64,000 bases of DNA from Anisus vortex (lineage: Eukaryota > Mollusca > Gastropoda > Planorbidae): NCBI GenBank assembly GCA_949126835.1, contig OX421505.1:1483587-1547586 (forward strand), read 5' to 3'. A program made the position numbers and the translations under genes. Of this stretch, positions 45,801 to 56,474 are shown in pieces. The notes beneath the pieces were generated by a model. The model had not been told where the DNA came from. It did no database searches and worked only from the letters and a program-made list of their open reading frames with translations. Position 1 is the first letter of the stretch; every line of letters begins with the position of its first letter.

Positions 45801-48800
45801 CTTCAAAGTAGAAGCAAGGGAACATGACACAGAAACCTTCACGGATGTAAGGGAAGTTTATTAACTTAAGATATTTAGATCACTATGTCATTGTGCTATT
45901 AGAGCAGTTATTAGAGCTGTTTGGAACTATAATTTATGTAGAGAATAAAATTAAAGATAAAACGTTTAGCAATAACTTAAGGCAGACTAGATCTTCAACA
46001 TTTCAAGTTTACTTTCTAAGTATAAAATTAATGACTGAACCTGTGGACAACGAAACTTCAGATCAACATAATAAAACTTTAGTATTGTGAATGACACTTA
46101 CACCGATCGCTAAACAGAAAATACATGAATGAACTTGTACACATCAGAACGCTATATCAATATAAATGTCCTCTTTCTTTTGTAAATGACACACGTGTTG
46201 ATCGCAGTCACATTGTTATCTTTACATTTAGTAAATGCGTCCTTACGTGAGATAATACTCTGTAAACTATTATCGAGACACGGTAGTTGCGGCAGCGCGT
46301 TCGACTGGCGATCCGAATGTCCTGGGTTCGAATCCTGGTGGCGCCGGGATTTTTTTCCAGGACTTGAGGGTGTCCCTGAGTCTATCCAGCTCTGCTGGGT
46401 GCCTGACATTAGTTGGGGTAAAATAAAGGCGGCTGGGCAATGTGCTGGCCACACATCCCCTAGTATGCCCTGGCCACAGAAACTGGTGAACGCTGCTTCA
46501 TTAGCCCTATGATCAGTTTGGTCCGACGGTTACTTTACTTACTAAACTATTAATTAGCCTTCTCTATTACACCCACACATCTAAAACACACAAAGTCAAT
46601 ATCCCATTCCACACACATACACGTTCACGTCATTAAAATAAAATATTGTCAAAACTATATCTAGAACATTTCTCCCAGTCATACATTTAAATAATTTGGA
46701 AAAATCAAGTTTAGTTTACAAGAAGTAAGTAAATTTAGGTTTTAAACATTGTTAAATTCTTTTTTTTTTTTTTTTTTTTTTTGCGGTTTTACAGTTTTTT
46801 TTTGTCTGATTTCCTTTAGTTGTTAATTATTTAATTATGATTTAAGTTTTGATTGATTTTGTAATGTATGAACTACTTATGTGTGCATTCAACAGATTTG
46901 TGTCTTAGCTAAAGGCGAATGCAACGGCTACGCGCCTACCAACTGCTATTGTCAAAAGGTAAACACCTCTTACATCATTGTAATCAATACCACTGCAGAA
47001 ATACATTTAAGTCAAGCAGAGATTGTGTTGAGTCTAATAAGGAAAGATGAAACGGATCTTGCAAGTCTTCCAAGACAGATTCCTAAAATATATGGTAAGC
47101 TGCTACAATGTAGCTCTAATGGTTGATTTATTCTGTGATTCTACTCTAGAAAGAGTTCAAATGTCTCATTTAAAAACTGGACGAGCTCGCAGAGCTCTTT
47201 CGTCCAGGGCGTAACGTTAGGGTTGATCTCAGGGGGGAGGGGGGCACTCCCAAGTTATGTCCCGGCTCCTGCCACCCCACGACACGCCAAATGCGTGCCT
47301 TGCGTGTAACAGTAAGGATTCCGCAGGAATATTGTTCAATGCGGTTCCCCTAATAATCATTTTTGTGATGGCTCGCCCGTACACCAGCACTGTCACCCGG
47401 TAGCACAAATCCTAAACTATAGGTACAGACATCCAGGCACCGGGTGGTTCTGAGACTTTAAAAAGAAGCGTTGTTCATTAGATGATATTATTTCTCAAAT
47501 ATTGAGGTTTCAAGGCTCCTTCCTTAAAATTACAAATATGTTTTCAACCAGTGTATACTAAATCTTAGATGACAATTGTAATTATGTTGATTCTTTCTTC
47601 CTTTTTTATCCTTTATATAATGTAGCAAAGTACACAGTGTGTGTTATTTGTTTTAGAGGAAAGATTTTAAAGCTTTAAAAAAAATTATATGTCTGTTGTG
47701 GTCTGATAAAGAGCTTAATAGAGATGGGCATTTGAGATTTAGTTAATAGTTCTCACACAGGACATACGTGTACGTATTTTACCCAATAAAAAGATGGACA
47801 TCGGTGTAATGGCCCGTGACTAAATACTTGGCTTTCCACTGGTCGTTCTCTATATATAAATAATGAAAACACGAACATGATCATGATATATTTTATAGGA
47901 CTTGACAATTTCATGACTGTTTTTATTCCCCAATTTCTGCATTAAAGTTATATTATATTTCTATGAGAAGCAAGAGTGTGTTTACTTTATGAAAACTAAA
48001 TGCCATATGAATAAAGTTTTATAATAGATATTCTTAAAAACCATCAAAAAGAGACTCGCGACATGGCATAATGTCGATTTCAAACATTTTACAAATATTT
48101 GCAGATTTACTATGGTTTAGAAAATGAATTTGCTTTTATGAACAAATGTTGTATTTTAAATTTGTAAAAATCAACTACTCATTAACTTCTATTTATTTTC
48201 AGACTGCAGTGATGTTGAATTAAGTATAAACAATTATGAAATAGATAACCAATTAAATCGATTTAATTTGGCTGACACGAAACCAAACATAAAATTTTGC
48301 TGCACTAACACGCCCACACCATGTCAAGTTAGTTTACTACAGAATGAGTTAAAGTTAAATACAAGCACAAAATGTGTATACTATCATCAAGAAACCAAAG
48401 AGTCAACAGAGTATACTTTTGAATATGTTGTATGTAATGGAAAAAAGAAAAGGTTTTCATTGATTTCAAAAGGTACGTTAAGAATTGGAACTTTAAAAAT
48501 GTAGACCCACATTTTAGGTAATCTAAACGACTTCATACACATACACATTTAAGATTTTTGTTATAATATGTGTTTTTAGCAAACAAACTTTTCCAAATAT
48601 AAGCATAACATCTGAAAAACAACGATAAAATAAAATTAGAATATATAAGATTGTATAACACGGTATAGTATGACTATGTGTGGACTAAGCATATTTTTTT
48701 GTGTGTGCTGTAGTTTATAGAAAATTAAAATGACAATACATTGATCTTGTGAGTAGAAATATCTATTGTAATTATTAATGATTCTTCGGACATGTATGTA

Positions 48801-49245
48801 TATAAGGCATCACTTTATTGAGATTAACATTGTTTTAGGGAGCGGATAGAGGTGTTTATAGAATAAACCATTTACCTGATATACAACAAAGCAAAAATTT
48901 TATTAAAACGATTAACATTGTTACATTTTGTTTTCAAATAATTACATTACATTTGATATGGGCCAGTGAGTTATGAAATATTTTGAGAATTTCCATAAAT
49001 TCTTGTAAAAAATAGTGTAGACTAAGTATTCAGATTTTAAATAGTTAAATATTTAGTAGTCAAAAGATTTAAAAAAAATAAGAGCTTTTTTCATACAAAC
49101 ATTTATAAATGATCGTATTTAATTTTTCTTTTTTTTTTTTTGTGTTTTATATTTCGCAGCTTCGAGGCTATCGATCTTCACAAATACACTTCAGTGGATA
49201 CAATATTTAACTTTGATAAAATTTTTACATTATCAATTATGTTAG
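42821..49245 (+). CDS. Receptor-like protein, five exons, 272 aa, divergent partner
   Basis: Exons: 42821-42884 (ATG, signal peptide MSGYFSSWIAALVVIAFIFD), 45647-45846, 46896-47094, 48203-48472 and 49160-49245. All introns are GT-AG with phases 1, 0, 1, 1, as in the minus-strand gene; 819 nt, 272 codons plus stop. Exon 2: ILVLNKFNQNDC. Exon 3: ICVLAKGEC...TNCYC. Exon 4: IKFCCTNTPTPCQVS...KC...FEYVVC. These match the partner's cysteines. Exon 5 has the strongest acceptor (long pyrimidine tract, tttcgcag) and encodes RLSIFTNTLQWIQYLTLIKF then LHYQLC-stop, a moderately hydrophobic end that may anchor poorly or signal GPI addition. An alternative acceptor at 48580 would give a short soluble end (ANKLFQI). 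The protein is probably secreted or surface-bound; the family is not recognised. Introns 1-3 hold hAT, mariner-type and SINE insertions. Confidence 0.72.
42943..43916. mobile_element. Non-autonomous hAT transposon, 974 bp
   Basis: Left end CAGTGGCGTATTTAGG and right end, inverted, CAGGGCCGTATTTAGG. The 8-bp target duplication is ATTGTAGC (42935-42942) versus ATTGTAAC (43917-43924), one mismatch. GGGGCCC stretches lie just inside both ends. The interior 88-codon minus-strand ORF (43497-43231) has no recognisable transposase domain. It lies in intron 1 of the plus-strand gene. Confidence 0.85.
44315..44547. mobile_element. hAT MITE, 233 bp
   Basis: Ends cgggggtcggcaacct and aggttgccgacccctg are inverted repeats. 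Flanking 8-mers are TTCTAGAA (44307-44314) and CACTAGAA (44548-44555), sharing six bases. Internal ttggcacgc motifs. Confidence 0.8.
44737..45142. mobile_element. Tc1/mariner-type MITE, 406 bp, perfect 27-bp TIRs
   Basis: CCGTATATACTCGCGTATAA continues to TCGCAC at the left; the exact inverse is at the right (45116-45142). Flanked by TA at 44735-44736 and 45143-45144. Sub-terminal tataagtcgcac words repeat inside. No ORF. Confidence 0.88.
45145..45646. other. Intron 1 spacer of the plus-strand gene
   Basis: No feature recognised apart from the exon 2 acceptor tttatacag at its end. Confidence 0.45.
46275..46550 (+). mobile_element. tRNA-derived SINE, well preserved
   Basis: The head has A box-like gtagttgcggcagcgcg and an excellent B box (gggttcgaatcct), then a GC-rich body (ggcggctgggcaatgtgctg, cacacatcccc). 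The tail ends ccgacggttactttacttac. The acceptor-stem halves do not pair and no CCA-proximal stem is present, so it is not a tRNA gene. It is in intron 2 of the plus-strand gene. Confidence 0.85.
47170..47465. other. GC-rich island inside intron 3, unassigned insertion
   Basis: About 300 bp much richer in GC and CpG than its surroundings (tcatgcgtgcc-type, cgggtggttctgag). It could be a SINE or other transposon. A self-complementary ggacgagctcgcagagctctttcgtcc hairpin-like start is visible at about 47180-47206. Confidence 0.4.
47466..48202. other. Intron 3 spacer
   Basis: AT-rich; nothing seen but the exon 4 acceptor tttattttcag. Confidence 0.45.
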
Positions 49246-49409
49246 GCCTACTTCTTATAACTTGAATATTAATTTTAACCATCTGCATAATATACAGATG
49301 TTTTTAACATATATTATGTGTATATCAGGAAATTCTTATGACATGTACCGCAAGTGGAGGTGGGCATAGGTCACAGGTCTCTTTAACATTTAAAAAATAA
49401 AACAAGATT

Positions 49410-49411
<2 letters not shown>

Positions 49412-49486
<75 letters not shown>
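49412..49486. repeat. AT dinucleotide microsatellite
   Basis: About 37 uninterrupted AT units. Confidence 0.95.
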
Positions 49487-49490
<4 letters not shown>

Positions 49491-50295
49491 TATGCTTTAA
49501 AATTATTTAATTAACAATATTTTAGCTAAACAATTGTAATAATTATATAATGCTATCTTATCTTTTATAATATTCATGATTTCTAAATTATTATATCTTT
49601 AGATTTCCAAATAAATAAATAACTGTTTTGAAAATGCTGCATCTGTGCTTTTGTATAGCCGTATGTTGTTTTCATGATGTGTTATTTTAATCAATTTATT
49701 AGGAAGACTCATTTCGTCCCTTCTTCCGTTTATTCTTCCTTCCATCTTTTCTTCCAGCGCAGATGAAATAAAAGTACAATTATCACCCACTTCTTTTTAT
49801 CATATCAAATTGAAACTTGGACGATAGGCGTGGATTTCTGAACAATACAATTTTTTCAATTTTCAGCCAACTCTGAGCAACACAGTCTTTTCAATATTCA
49901 GCCAATTCTAAGCAATACCGTATTTTTAATATTTAGCCAATCCCGAGCAACACAGTCTTTTCAACATTCAGCCAATTGCCCTTCAATAACTCACCTCACC
50001 CCAATCCAAAAATATTATTTTATAACTTTGTATTTTGTTTCATATATAAGTTTCTTTTCGGTAAAACATTATGTAGAAAAGTGACTGATATTTTTAAAAT
50101 GTATTATGAATGAGCGACCAGAAATACAATTAATTATTTGATTAAAAGAAATTAGATGTTGAGTTTAATTGTACAAATAAATTAAGTCATAATTTGTAAA
50201 AATTAGAAATTCGGGAGAAGTGTTTATTTTTTATGTAAAAAATATTTTAAAAAATGAATGTAAAAAAAAATGCATTATTTCACACTTAAACATAT
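49487..50295. other. AT-rich spacer with a short local repeat
   Basis: cagtcttttcaatattcagccaatt-type words recur about every 45 bp at 49855-49980. No gene. Confidence 0.5.
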
Positions 50296-50717
50296 ATGTA
50301 CATCACACCATATGTCCCTCAAAGAACACTTCGTTCTGCCAACTCATCGCTTCTGGAAGAGCCCCGTTTCTCTCTGACGACCGTTGGCCTTAGAGCCTTC
50401 TCAGTATCCGGTCCGAAGGTGTGGAATCTACTTCTCATTCAACTCAAGCAAACAAGCTCCATTGATTCCTTCAAAAAGAACTTAAAAACTCATTATTTCA
50501 ATATTTATCTTAATTAACATGCTTTGAGCCCTACTGTCTTATTTATATGTTAGGTCGGTAATTTTGTTTTGGTTGTTTGATTTGTTCCATGTTTGTAAAG
50601 TTTTGAATCATTATTTAGTTTTTTATCTCTTAGCCTATAGATTGTATCCGTGTTCTGAGTTGTATGTTAAATGCGCTCTGAGCTTGCATTATGCTTGTTG
50701 GCAGCGCTATACAAATG

Positions 50718-50751
<34 letters not shown>

Positions 50752-50752
50752 G
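50296..50752 (+). mobile_element. L2-like LINE 3' end with ATT tail
   Basis: Open frame TLRSANSSLLEEPRFSLTTV, LRAFSVSGPKVWNLLLIQLK, then HYFNIYLN-stop, the L2 C terminus. The 3' UTR matches 39960-40200 closely and ends ggcagcgctatacaaatgtc plus about ten ATT units. One of the youngest L2-like copies here. Confidence 0.88.
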
Positions 50753-50947
50753 TGTGCTATACAGACAGACCTGCCTTCTTTTAAAAACTAGAAGAAACAT
50801 TACACACACAATATCAAAATGACACGCTAGTACTTGTAAGGGGGGGGGGGGGGGGTAAATTCACTCAGGGAAGTATTGACAGATAAGACGTAAACATAAT
50901 CAATTAAAACTAAGAATGGTTAGATAAATACTACACAATTTTTACTT

Positions 50948-51125
50948 AGTAGACGCATACAGGACCGATCACCCACTGGGACGAGAAATGACCTTCACCC
51001 ACACCTCTTCCCGAGCAAAGTCATGCGTGGACAGGTTCTATGTAACCGCCGGGAAAACTAATGCCATGGTGAACCACTTGCAGGAGACTTTGGGGTACAT
51101 AGACCACAAACAGCGAGGCTGACTG
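50948..51125 (+). mobile_element. LINE endonuclease C-terminal scrap
   Basis: The plus strand reads DAYRTDHPLGREMTFTHTSS then VDRFYVTAGKTNAMVNH and LGYIDHKQRG, the HP..RE.T....S.RIDRFYV pattern of LINE AP endonucleases. No other part of the element is attached. Confidence 0.5.
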
Positions 51126-51129
51126 CACA

Positions 51130-52075
51130 TTGCGGCGTGCTTCCTCTCCCCACCCTGTCACAGGGCGTTTAATAACTTTTGTACACAAAAACTATTAAAA
51201 CAAAAAAATACTTAGCACGGAGCGCTATATACAGATATGACATACACAAATTGACATATAGATAAGTTGGAAATATACTTAGAAATATTTATAGCTGATT
51301 TAATTGAAAAACAAACCCTTAGGTAAATATATAGATTCACACACAAACAAAAATAACTAGATATATAGTTTACACATACAATGAAACTGATCAACATTTT
51401 CCAAATGCCAGGTCTGTTACGTCTCTATGTTTAGGAGAGGGGGGTGCTGTATATCTTTACAAACCTCCTTATTATTTACAAATTGCACAGCATAACTTTC
51501 AACTAATAAAAAACAAAAGACGCCTGCATTATATACTGTTAATAAAGCTATTTGAATAGAAAGGACAAAGATATACATCAACTATATAAGACAAAAGTAC
51601 AATCAAAGGTTTTAAAAACTCTAGTAGGTCACGACGTCAGTCTCTCAATATGGTGGTTGACGCACCCCACAGGGAAAACATCCTCTATCAGTGCCCGTGA
51701 CCTTTCTGACCAATCGTACATGGGTAGAGTTTAGAACAGAACAAGTTGATCACAAGTCCACATATAGGTTATAAAAAGCGGGGTTTAGGGGTACAGGAGT
51801 AAACTCCTAGATATATACATATTTTTAGCCACATTATTTTAATGTACTAAAGATACATCTATCAATAGCCAATTGCTTTACAAGCGGACATTTTGGAAAC
51901 ATTTAATGCGATTTTATTCACCGTCCTCAACTAGAGACTAAACTTGACTGGAAACTTGTAAAGTGTCTATTATAATATAGAATGGTATTTGAGAAATAAA
52001 TGTTAGTGGATCATAGTGTAGATATATATAAATAATCGTGTCACGCAAATGTACATTTTGGAAACACTGACATAA
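51130..52075. other. Spacer, nothing recognised
   Basis: Short ORFs on both strands without features. The first 50 bases may continue the LINE scrap. Confidence 0.45.
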
Positions 52076-52077
52076 AA

Positions 52078-52275
52078 ATGATACAATTAGATTTGAATCT
52101 TAGTAGAAATCTACAAAAGGAATATTTAAACACTGGAATATCTAAAGACAACATTAAAATCTATGGTCATACATTAAATCAAGAAAAAAAAAGAAAAAAA
52201 AAAAATGGCTTAGCTCAATATATGTCAAAAACAATTAACCCTATAATGACAATAAAACAAATGGAGATGCAATGG
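52078..52275 (+). mobile_element. CR1-type LINE scrap (pre-RT region)
   Basis: LSRNLQKEYLNTGISKDNIK and MSKTINPIMTIKQME align with the segment LSRQLQNEYVNNVISKDYNK and following of the CR1 element at 11651-13933. Internal poly-A expansion. Confidence 0.7.
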
Positions 52276-52282
52276 AAGGTAA

Positions 52283-52362
52283 TCGTCGAGTGTTTCTTGC
52301 ATGATTGTTTCTACAAAGATATTGAATAAAACTGGCGATAGGGATGCAACCATGTCAGACTC
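52283..52362 (-). mobile_element. LINE RT scrap, other family
   Basis: The minus strand reads SPVLFNIFVETIMQETLDDY, the conserved block after the QG.LSP motif of RTE/Jockey-like RTs. It directly abuts the oppositely oriented CR1 scrap. Confidence 0.65.
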
Positions 52363-52561
52363 CAATGGACATCTTTAGCTGTAGCTCAAAATAGCTCAAG
52401 GCACAATGTGACTCAATTCCTGGTGGTGTGTCAAATGTATGGTTGACAGGCGACCCCGTGGGCCCGTTGATGGCATGTATGATACAGGTGACCTCAAAAG
52501 CATGTTGATGACATGTACGAAACAGGTGATCTCAGTGCTTATAGAATGTAATTTATTGGTA

Positions 52562-52676
52562 TGTTGACATAGTCTAGCGACCAACTAAACATGTATATGT
52601 TGACATAGTCTAGCTACCAACTAAACATGTATATGTTGACATAGTCTAGCTACCAACTAAACATGTATATGTTGAT
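52562..52676. repeat. 36-bp tandem repeat, 3 units
   Basis: tgttgacatagtctagctac then caactaaacatgtata; unit starts 52562, 52598, 52634. Confidence 0.9.
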
Positions 52677-52683
52677 TTTTACA

Positions 52684-53390
52684 GCTCTCTCCCTTTTACT
52701 CTCACATTTTTCTAAATCACTTTCTCTCACAATTTATTTCACTTTTCTCAAATTTACTTTTCACCATTTTATCTCTCTCGCTTTATCTATCCCTCTTCTC
52801 TCTCTCATTCCCTCTCACTCTATCGATATTCCCACTCTCTCTCTCTTACCTCTCTATCAATCTCTTTTATTTCTCTTTCTCTCTCTCTCCCTCTCTGTTT
52901 ATCTCTCTCTAACTTTCTCTAACTTAACTCTCTCATTGTCTCATTCTGAATATCTCACCCCTCTCTCTCTCTCACTATCTCTCACTCTGTCTATCTCTGT
53001 CTCCTACATCTCTTACTCTATCAATTTACGCTTTTCTTCTTTCTCTCTTCCACTGACTCTCTCCCATGCCTTCCCTGTTTATATTTCTTTATCACTCTTT
53101 CTCTCTTTCCTCTTCTTTACCCTACTCATTAGCTCGTTCACCTCTTTATGTTATATTTCTCTTTTCTTCCTCAATCTCTCTCCCACAATTTATTTTACTT
53201 CGTCTCTTATTATGTTTTACTCGTTATATCGCTTAATCTCTTATACTTTTATTTCTCATTCAATCTTTTTTATCATCTCTCTCTCTCTTTCTCTCTCTCT
53301 GACTCACTCTTACTCTCCTCACGTTTTCTCACACCAATTATCTCACTCTTTTACTCCTACCTCCCTCATCCCGTCCCTCCATTCCAATGT
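52684..53390. repeat. CT-rich polypyrimidine tract
   Basis: About 700 bp of imperfect TCTC on the plus strand. It produces a 245-codon Ser/Leu/Phe-rich plus-strand ORF that is not a gene. Confidence 0.9.
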
Positions 53391-53810
53391 ACAAAACTGA
53401 TAAGAACAGCAATGATATAGTGTTGTATCTATGTTTACATTGCTGACACGAGAAACTAGCACCATATAAACAAGTCAATAAATCTTGTAGAAGAAACGAT
53501 CGCAATTTTTTTTATTTATAGCGCCAGAAATAGATGTGCATTTTGTACTAAACAAAGGGCTGAATATGTTATAAAACATATGTTTCGGTAGGTGGTTGAA
53601 AGTATTTACATAAAACCATAACAACTAGAAAAGTGTAATGAAATCTATAGCCAGCTCAATATGCTGAAAAGTGCCCCTCTCCTCCGCTCACATCCCTTTA
53701 AACTTAGACGCCTCTGCACCTCTTCCTCCTAACGTAGGCACCTCTTTCGTCTACAAATATATTTCTTATCTCTTAAAGTTTGAATTTACATTTATTGAGA
53801 TGTCTTTGTC
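53391..53810. other. Spacer
   Basis: No feature recognised; ends near a short CR1 scrap. Confidence 0.45.
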
Positions 53811-53811
53811 G

Positions 53812-53950
53812 CATGTAGCTAAAAATTATATTGCAAAAAGTATGTTAAAGATGTTAGCTTTAGTTTCATTATCATTATAGATTTAATCATTTTGGCCTTT
53901 TAGTGGAGCTATCACTGTTTCTTTTCATTTTTCTTCATTTAATGTAGACC
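53812..53950 (-). mobile_element. CR1-type LINE scrap
   Basis: gttagctttagtttcattat and ttttggccttttagtggagc match 13250-13310 of the CR1 element, same orientation. Confidence 0.75.
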
Positions 53951-54745
53951 ATTCAATGACTGGTCCTGCGTCTAGTTCACTGATCTAAATGGTGTTGTTG
54001 TTTTTTTGTATCAGCTTAAAAAACTTTACTCCTGCGTGAGCTGGTTTTATATATACATCTATTATGTGATCCATTAACATTTACAAGAATAGTCTCTGGT
54101 TGAAAACTGTAAATAAAATCGAATTGAGATATTGCAAAATGTCCGCTTGTAACTTAATAAACTAAAAATAGTTTTATCTCAAATACAACAGGATAATACG
54201 TCTACAATACTTGTTTGGTGACCTGTAACTTAATAGGTCAGTAGAAGTTTACTCCCACATCACCCCTTCCCATCAATTTAAATTATTTCCCTATGTGGTC
54301 ACTTTGTTGTGTTGTAAAATCTACCAATGTCCTCCAATTGGTCAGTACGGGCAGTGAAATATTGTGTATCTACATGAGGTGTGTCAGTTAGTAAAGTTAT
54401 ACAGAGACCGTTGTGTGGCGACCGACTACTAGAGATTTAGAACCTATGATTGTACTTATGTTTTTTTATGGTTGGTGTATATCTTTGACTTATCGAATTC
54501 ACTCCTTTTATTAACTGTGTATATATTTCTGTCACCGTTCTTCTTCATAAGTTTATAGTTTATAGGCTGTACAATGGTGTAAATAATACGACTAGTGAAC
54601 AGTGTAACGTAATACGTAATTATTTAAGAAACACAACATCTCCCCACCCACCATAAACACTTAGAGACGTAACAGACCTGACATCTGGAACAGGTTTCTC
54701 TGTGGCAATTGTAATGTGTAGACTATATATATATAGTATATAGAT
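53951..54745. other. Spacer
   Basis: No supported gene. tcactgatctaaatgg and surrounding words suggest another decayed repeat, not identified. Confidence 0.4.
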
Positions 54746-54750
54746 ATATA

Positions 54751-54995
54751 TGTGATGTGTCTGTGTGTCTGTGTGTCTGTGTGTCTGTGTGTCTGTGTGT
54801 CTGTGTGTCTGTGTGTCTGTGTGTCTGTGTGTCTGTGTGTCTGTGTGTCTGTGTGTCTGTGTGTCTATGTGTCTGTGTGTCTGTGTGTCTGTGTGTCTGT
54901 GTGTCTGTGTGTCTGTGTGTCTGTGTGTCTGTGTGTCTGTGTGTCTGTGTGTCTGTGTGTCTGTGTGTCTGTGTGTCTGTGTGTCTGTGTGTGTC
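54751..54995. repeat. 8-bp microsatellite TGTGTCTG, about 30 units
   Basis: Very regular; one TGTGTCTA variant. All three plus-strand frames are open and give Cys/Val/Ser repeat ORFs, which are artefacts. Confidence 0.97.
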
Positions 54996-55040
54996 TATGC
55001 ATGTATATATCTCAGTCTATTGTTTTTCAATGCATTTAGC

Positions 55041-55676
55041 TTTACAAATATCTATCTTTATATTGCTCTCTGTATTTCGTTATTATTGTGTCTTACCAAT
55101 GTGACTGTTTATATATTATATGAGCGTCATTCACTAAAGAAATATCTTTACAAATATCTATCTTTATATTGCTCTCTGTATTTCGTTATTATTGTGTCTT
55201 ACCAATGTGACTGTTTATATATTATATGAGCGTCATTCACTAAAGAAATATCTTTACAAATATCTATCTTTATATTGCTCTCTGTATTTCGTTATTATTG
55301 TGTCTTACCAATGTGACTGTTTATATATTATATGAGCGTCATTCACTAAAGAAATATCTTTACAAATATCTATCTTTATATTGCTCTCTGTATTTCGTTA
55401 TTATTGTGTCTTACCAATGTGACTGTTTATATATTATATGAGCGTCATTCACTAAAGAAATATCTTTACAAATATCTATCTTTATATTGCTCTCTGTATT
55501 TCGTTATTATTGTGTCTTACCAATGTGACTGTTTATATATTATATGAGCGTCATTCACTAAAGAAATATCTTTACAAATATCTATCTTTATATTGCTCTC
55601 TGTATTTCGTTATTATTGTGTCTTACCAATGTGACTGTTTATATATTATATGAGCGTCATTCACTAAAGAAATATC
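55041..55676. repeat. 106-bp tandem array, 6 identical units
   Basis: Unit from tttacaaatatctatcttta through gagcgtcattcactaaagaa. I see no difference between the six copies, which points to very recent amplification or an assembly effect. Confidence 0.95.
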
Positions 55677-55679
55677 TAT

Positions 55680-56150
55680 CAGATAGTCTAGGTAAATAGT
55701 ATATCATCGGATCTTTTGTCGATACTTATGTATAAGCCTAACACATGTTTACAGTCTCTTGTTAAAGGATTTTAATGCTTACGAGATTACCGTCACTAAA
55801 ATTATTACCCATAATAAAATATTGACATTTATTGTAGATCTTATATAGAATAGCTGTTTGATGTGTCAGGCCCTTTAGGAAGAGAACGATTGTTCGTTTA
55901 CCTGTAATAATGGAAAAATAAAGGTAGGGAAATGGTGGGAGGGTATTGGTAAACTCTTCTAGAAAATCAAATTTTTATCTAGCTTTTGTAGTTGTTGATC
56001 CTGCTTGCAGTTGTTATTTATTTCATTACCTTAAATACAGTTATACATATTTAATATATATGTAATTCAAATAACGTTCACAACATTATACATCGAAAAT
56101 AATTTGTCTTTTACATTTTTAATTTATTTTTATAGGGCTTTTTTGTACTT
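55680..56150. other. Spacer
   Basis: AT-rich; nothing recognised. Confidence 0.5.
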
Positions 56151-56159
56151 TTCTTTATG

Positions 56160-56472
56160 TGCCTCTTATAGCCCCTTATCTTATCTGATATATTACGGAA
56201 GCGTCTTCTTTAAAATTGTTAATTGCGTCCTACGCTCACCCATGGTCTAGGTCTAATCGTGCATTTGTATTAACGTTTTACATGTTCAGTAACTTGTTTT
56301 CTTGGTTTGTTCAGGCAACCCTTTCAATGCTCGGATGCCATTCGGGAAGAAAGAGTACTTATATGCTTTTGATCTACATACGGGATTTGGAAAGCGTTTT
56401 GTCCTTATGTGTATCATAGCATTGAAACAGATTGCTATTGTGAAATATATCTAAATTAGAATTTAATGCCAT
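56160..56472 (-). mobile_element. CR1-type LINE 3' end fragment
   Basis: Matches 11590-11880: gcgtcctacgctcaccc, cttggtttgttcaggcaacc, gccattcgggaagaaagagt. The 3' tail words cttatcttatc precede it. Frames are broken. Confidence 0.85.
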
Positions 56473-56474
56473 CT

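Noticed and set aside
46275..46350. tRNA gene
   Set aside because: A and B boxes are good, but no acceptor-stem pairing is found and a SINE body and tail follow.
52663..53400. 245-codon ORF with Ser/Leu-rich product
   Set aside because: Translation of a CT-rich simple-sequence tract.
54752..55229. Three overlapping Cys/Val-rich ORFs
   Set aside because: Translations of the TGTGTCTG microsatellite and 106-bp repeats.
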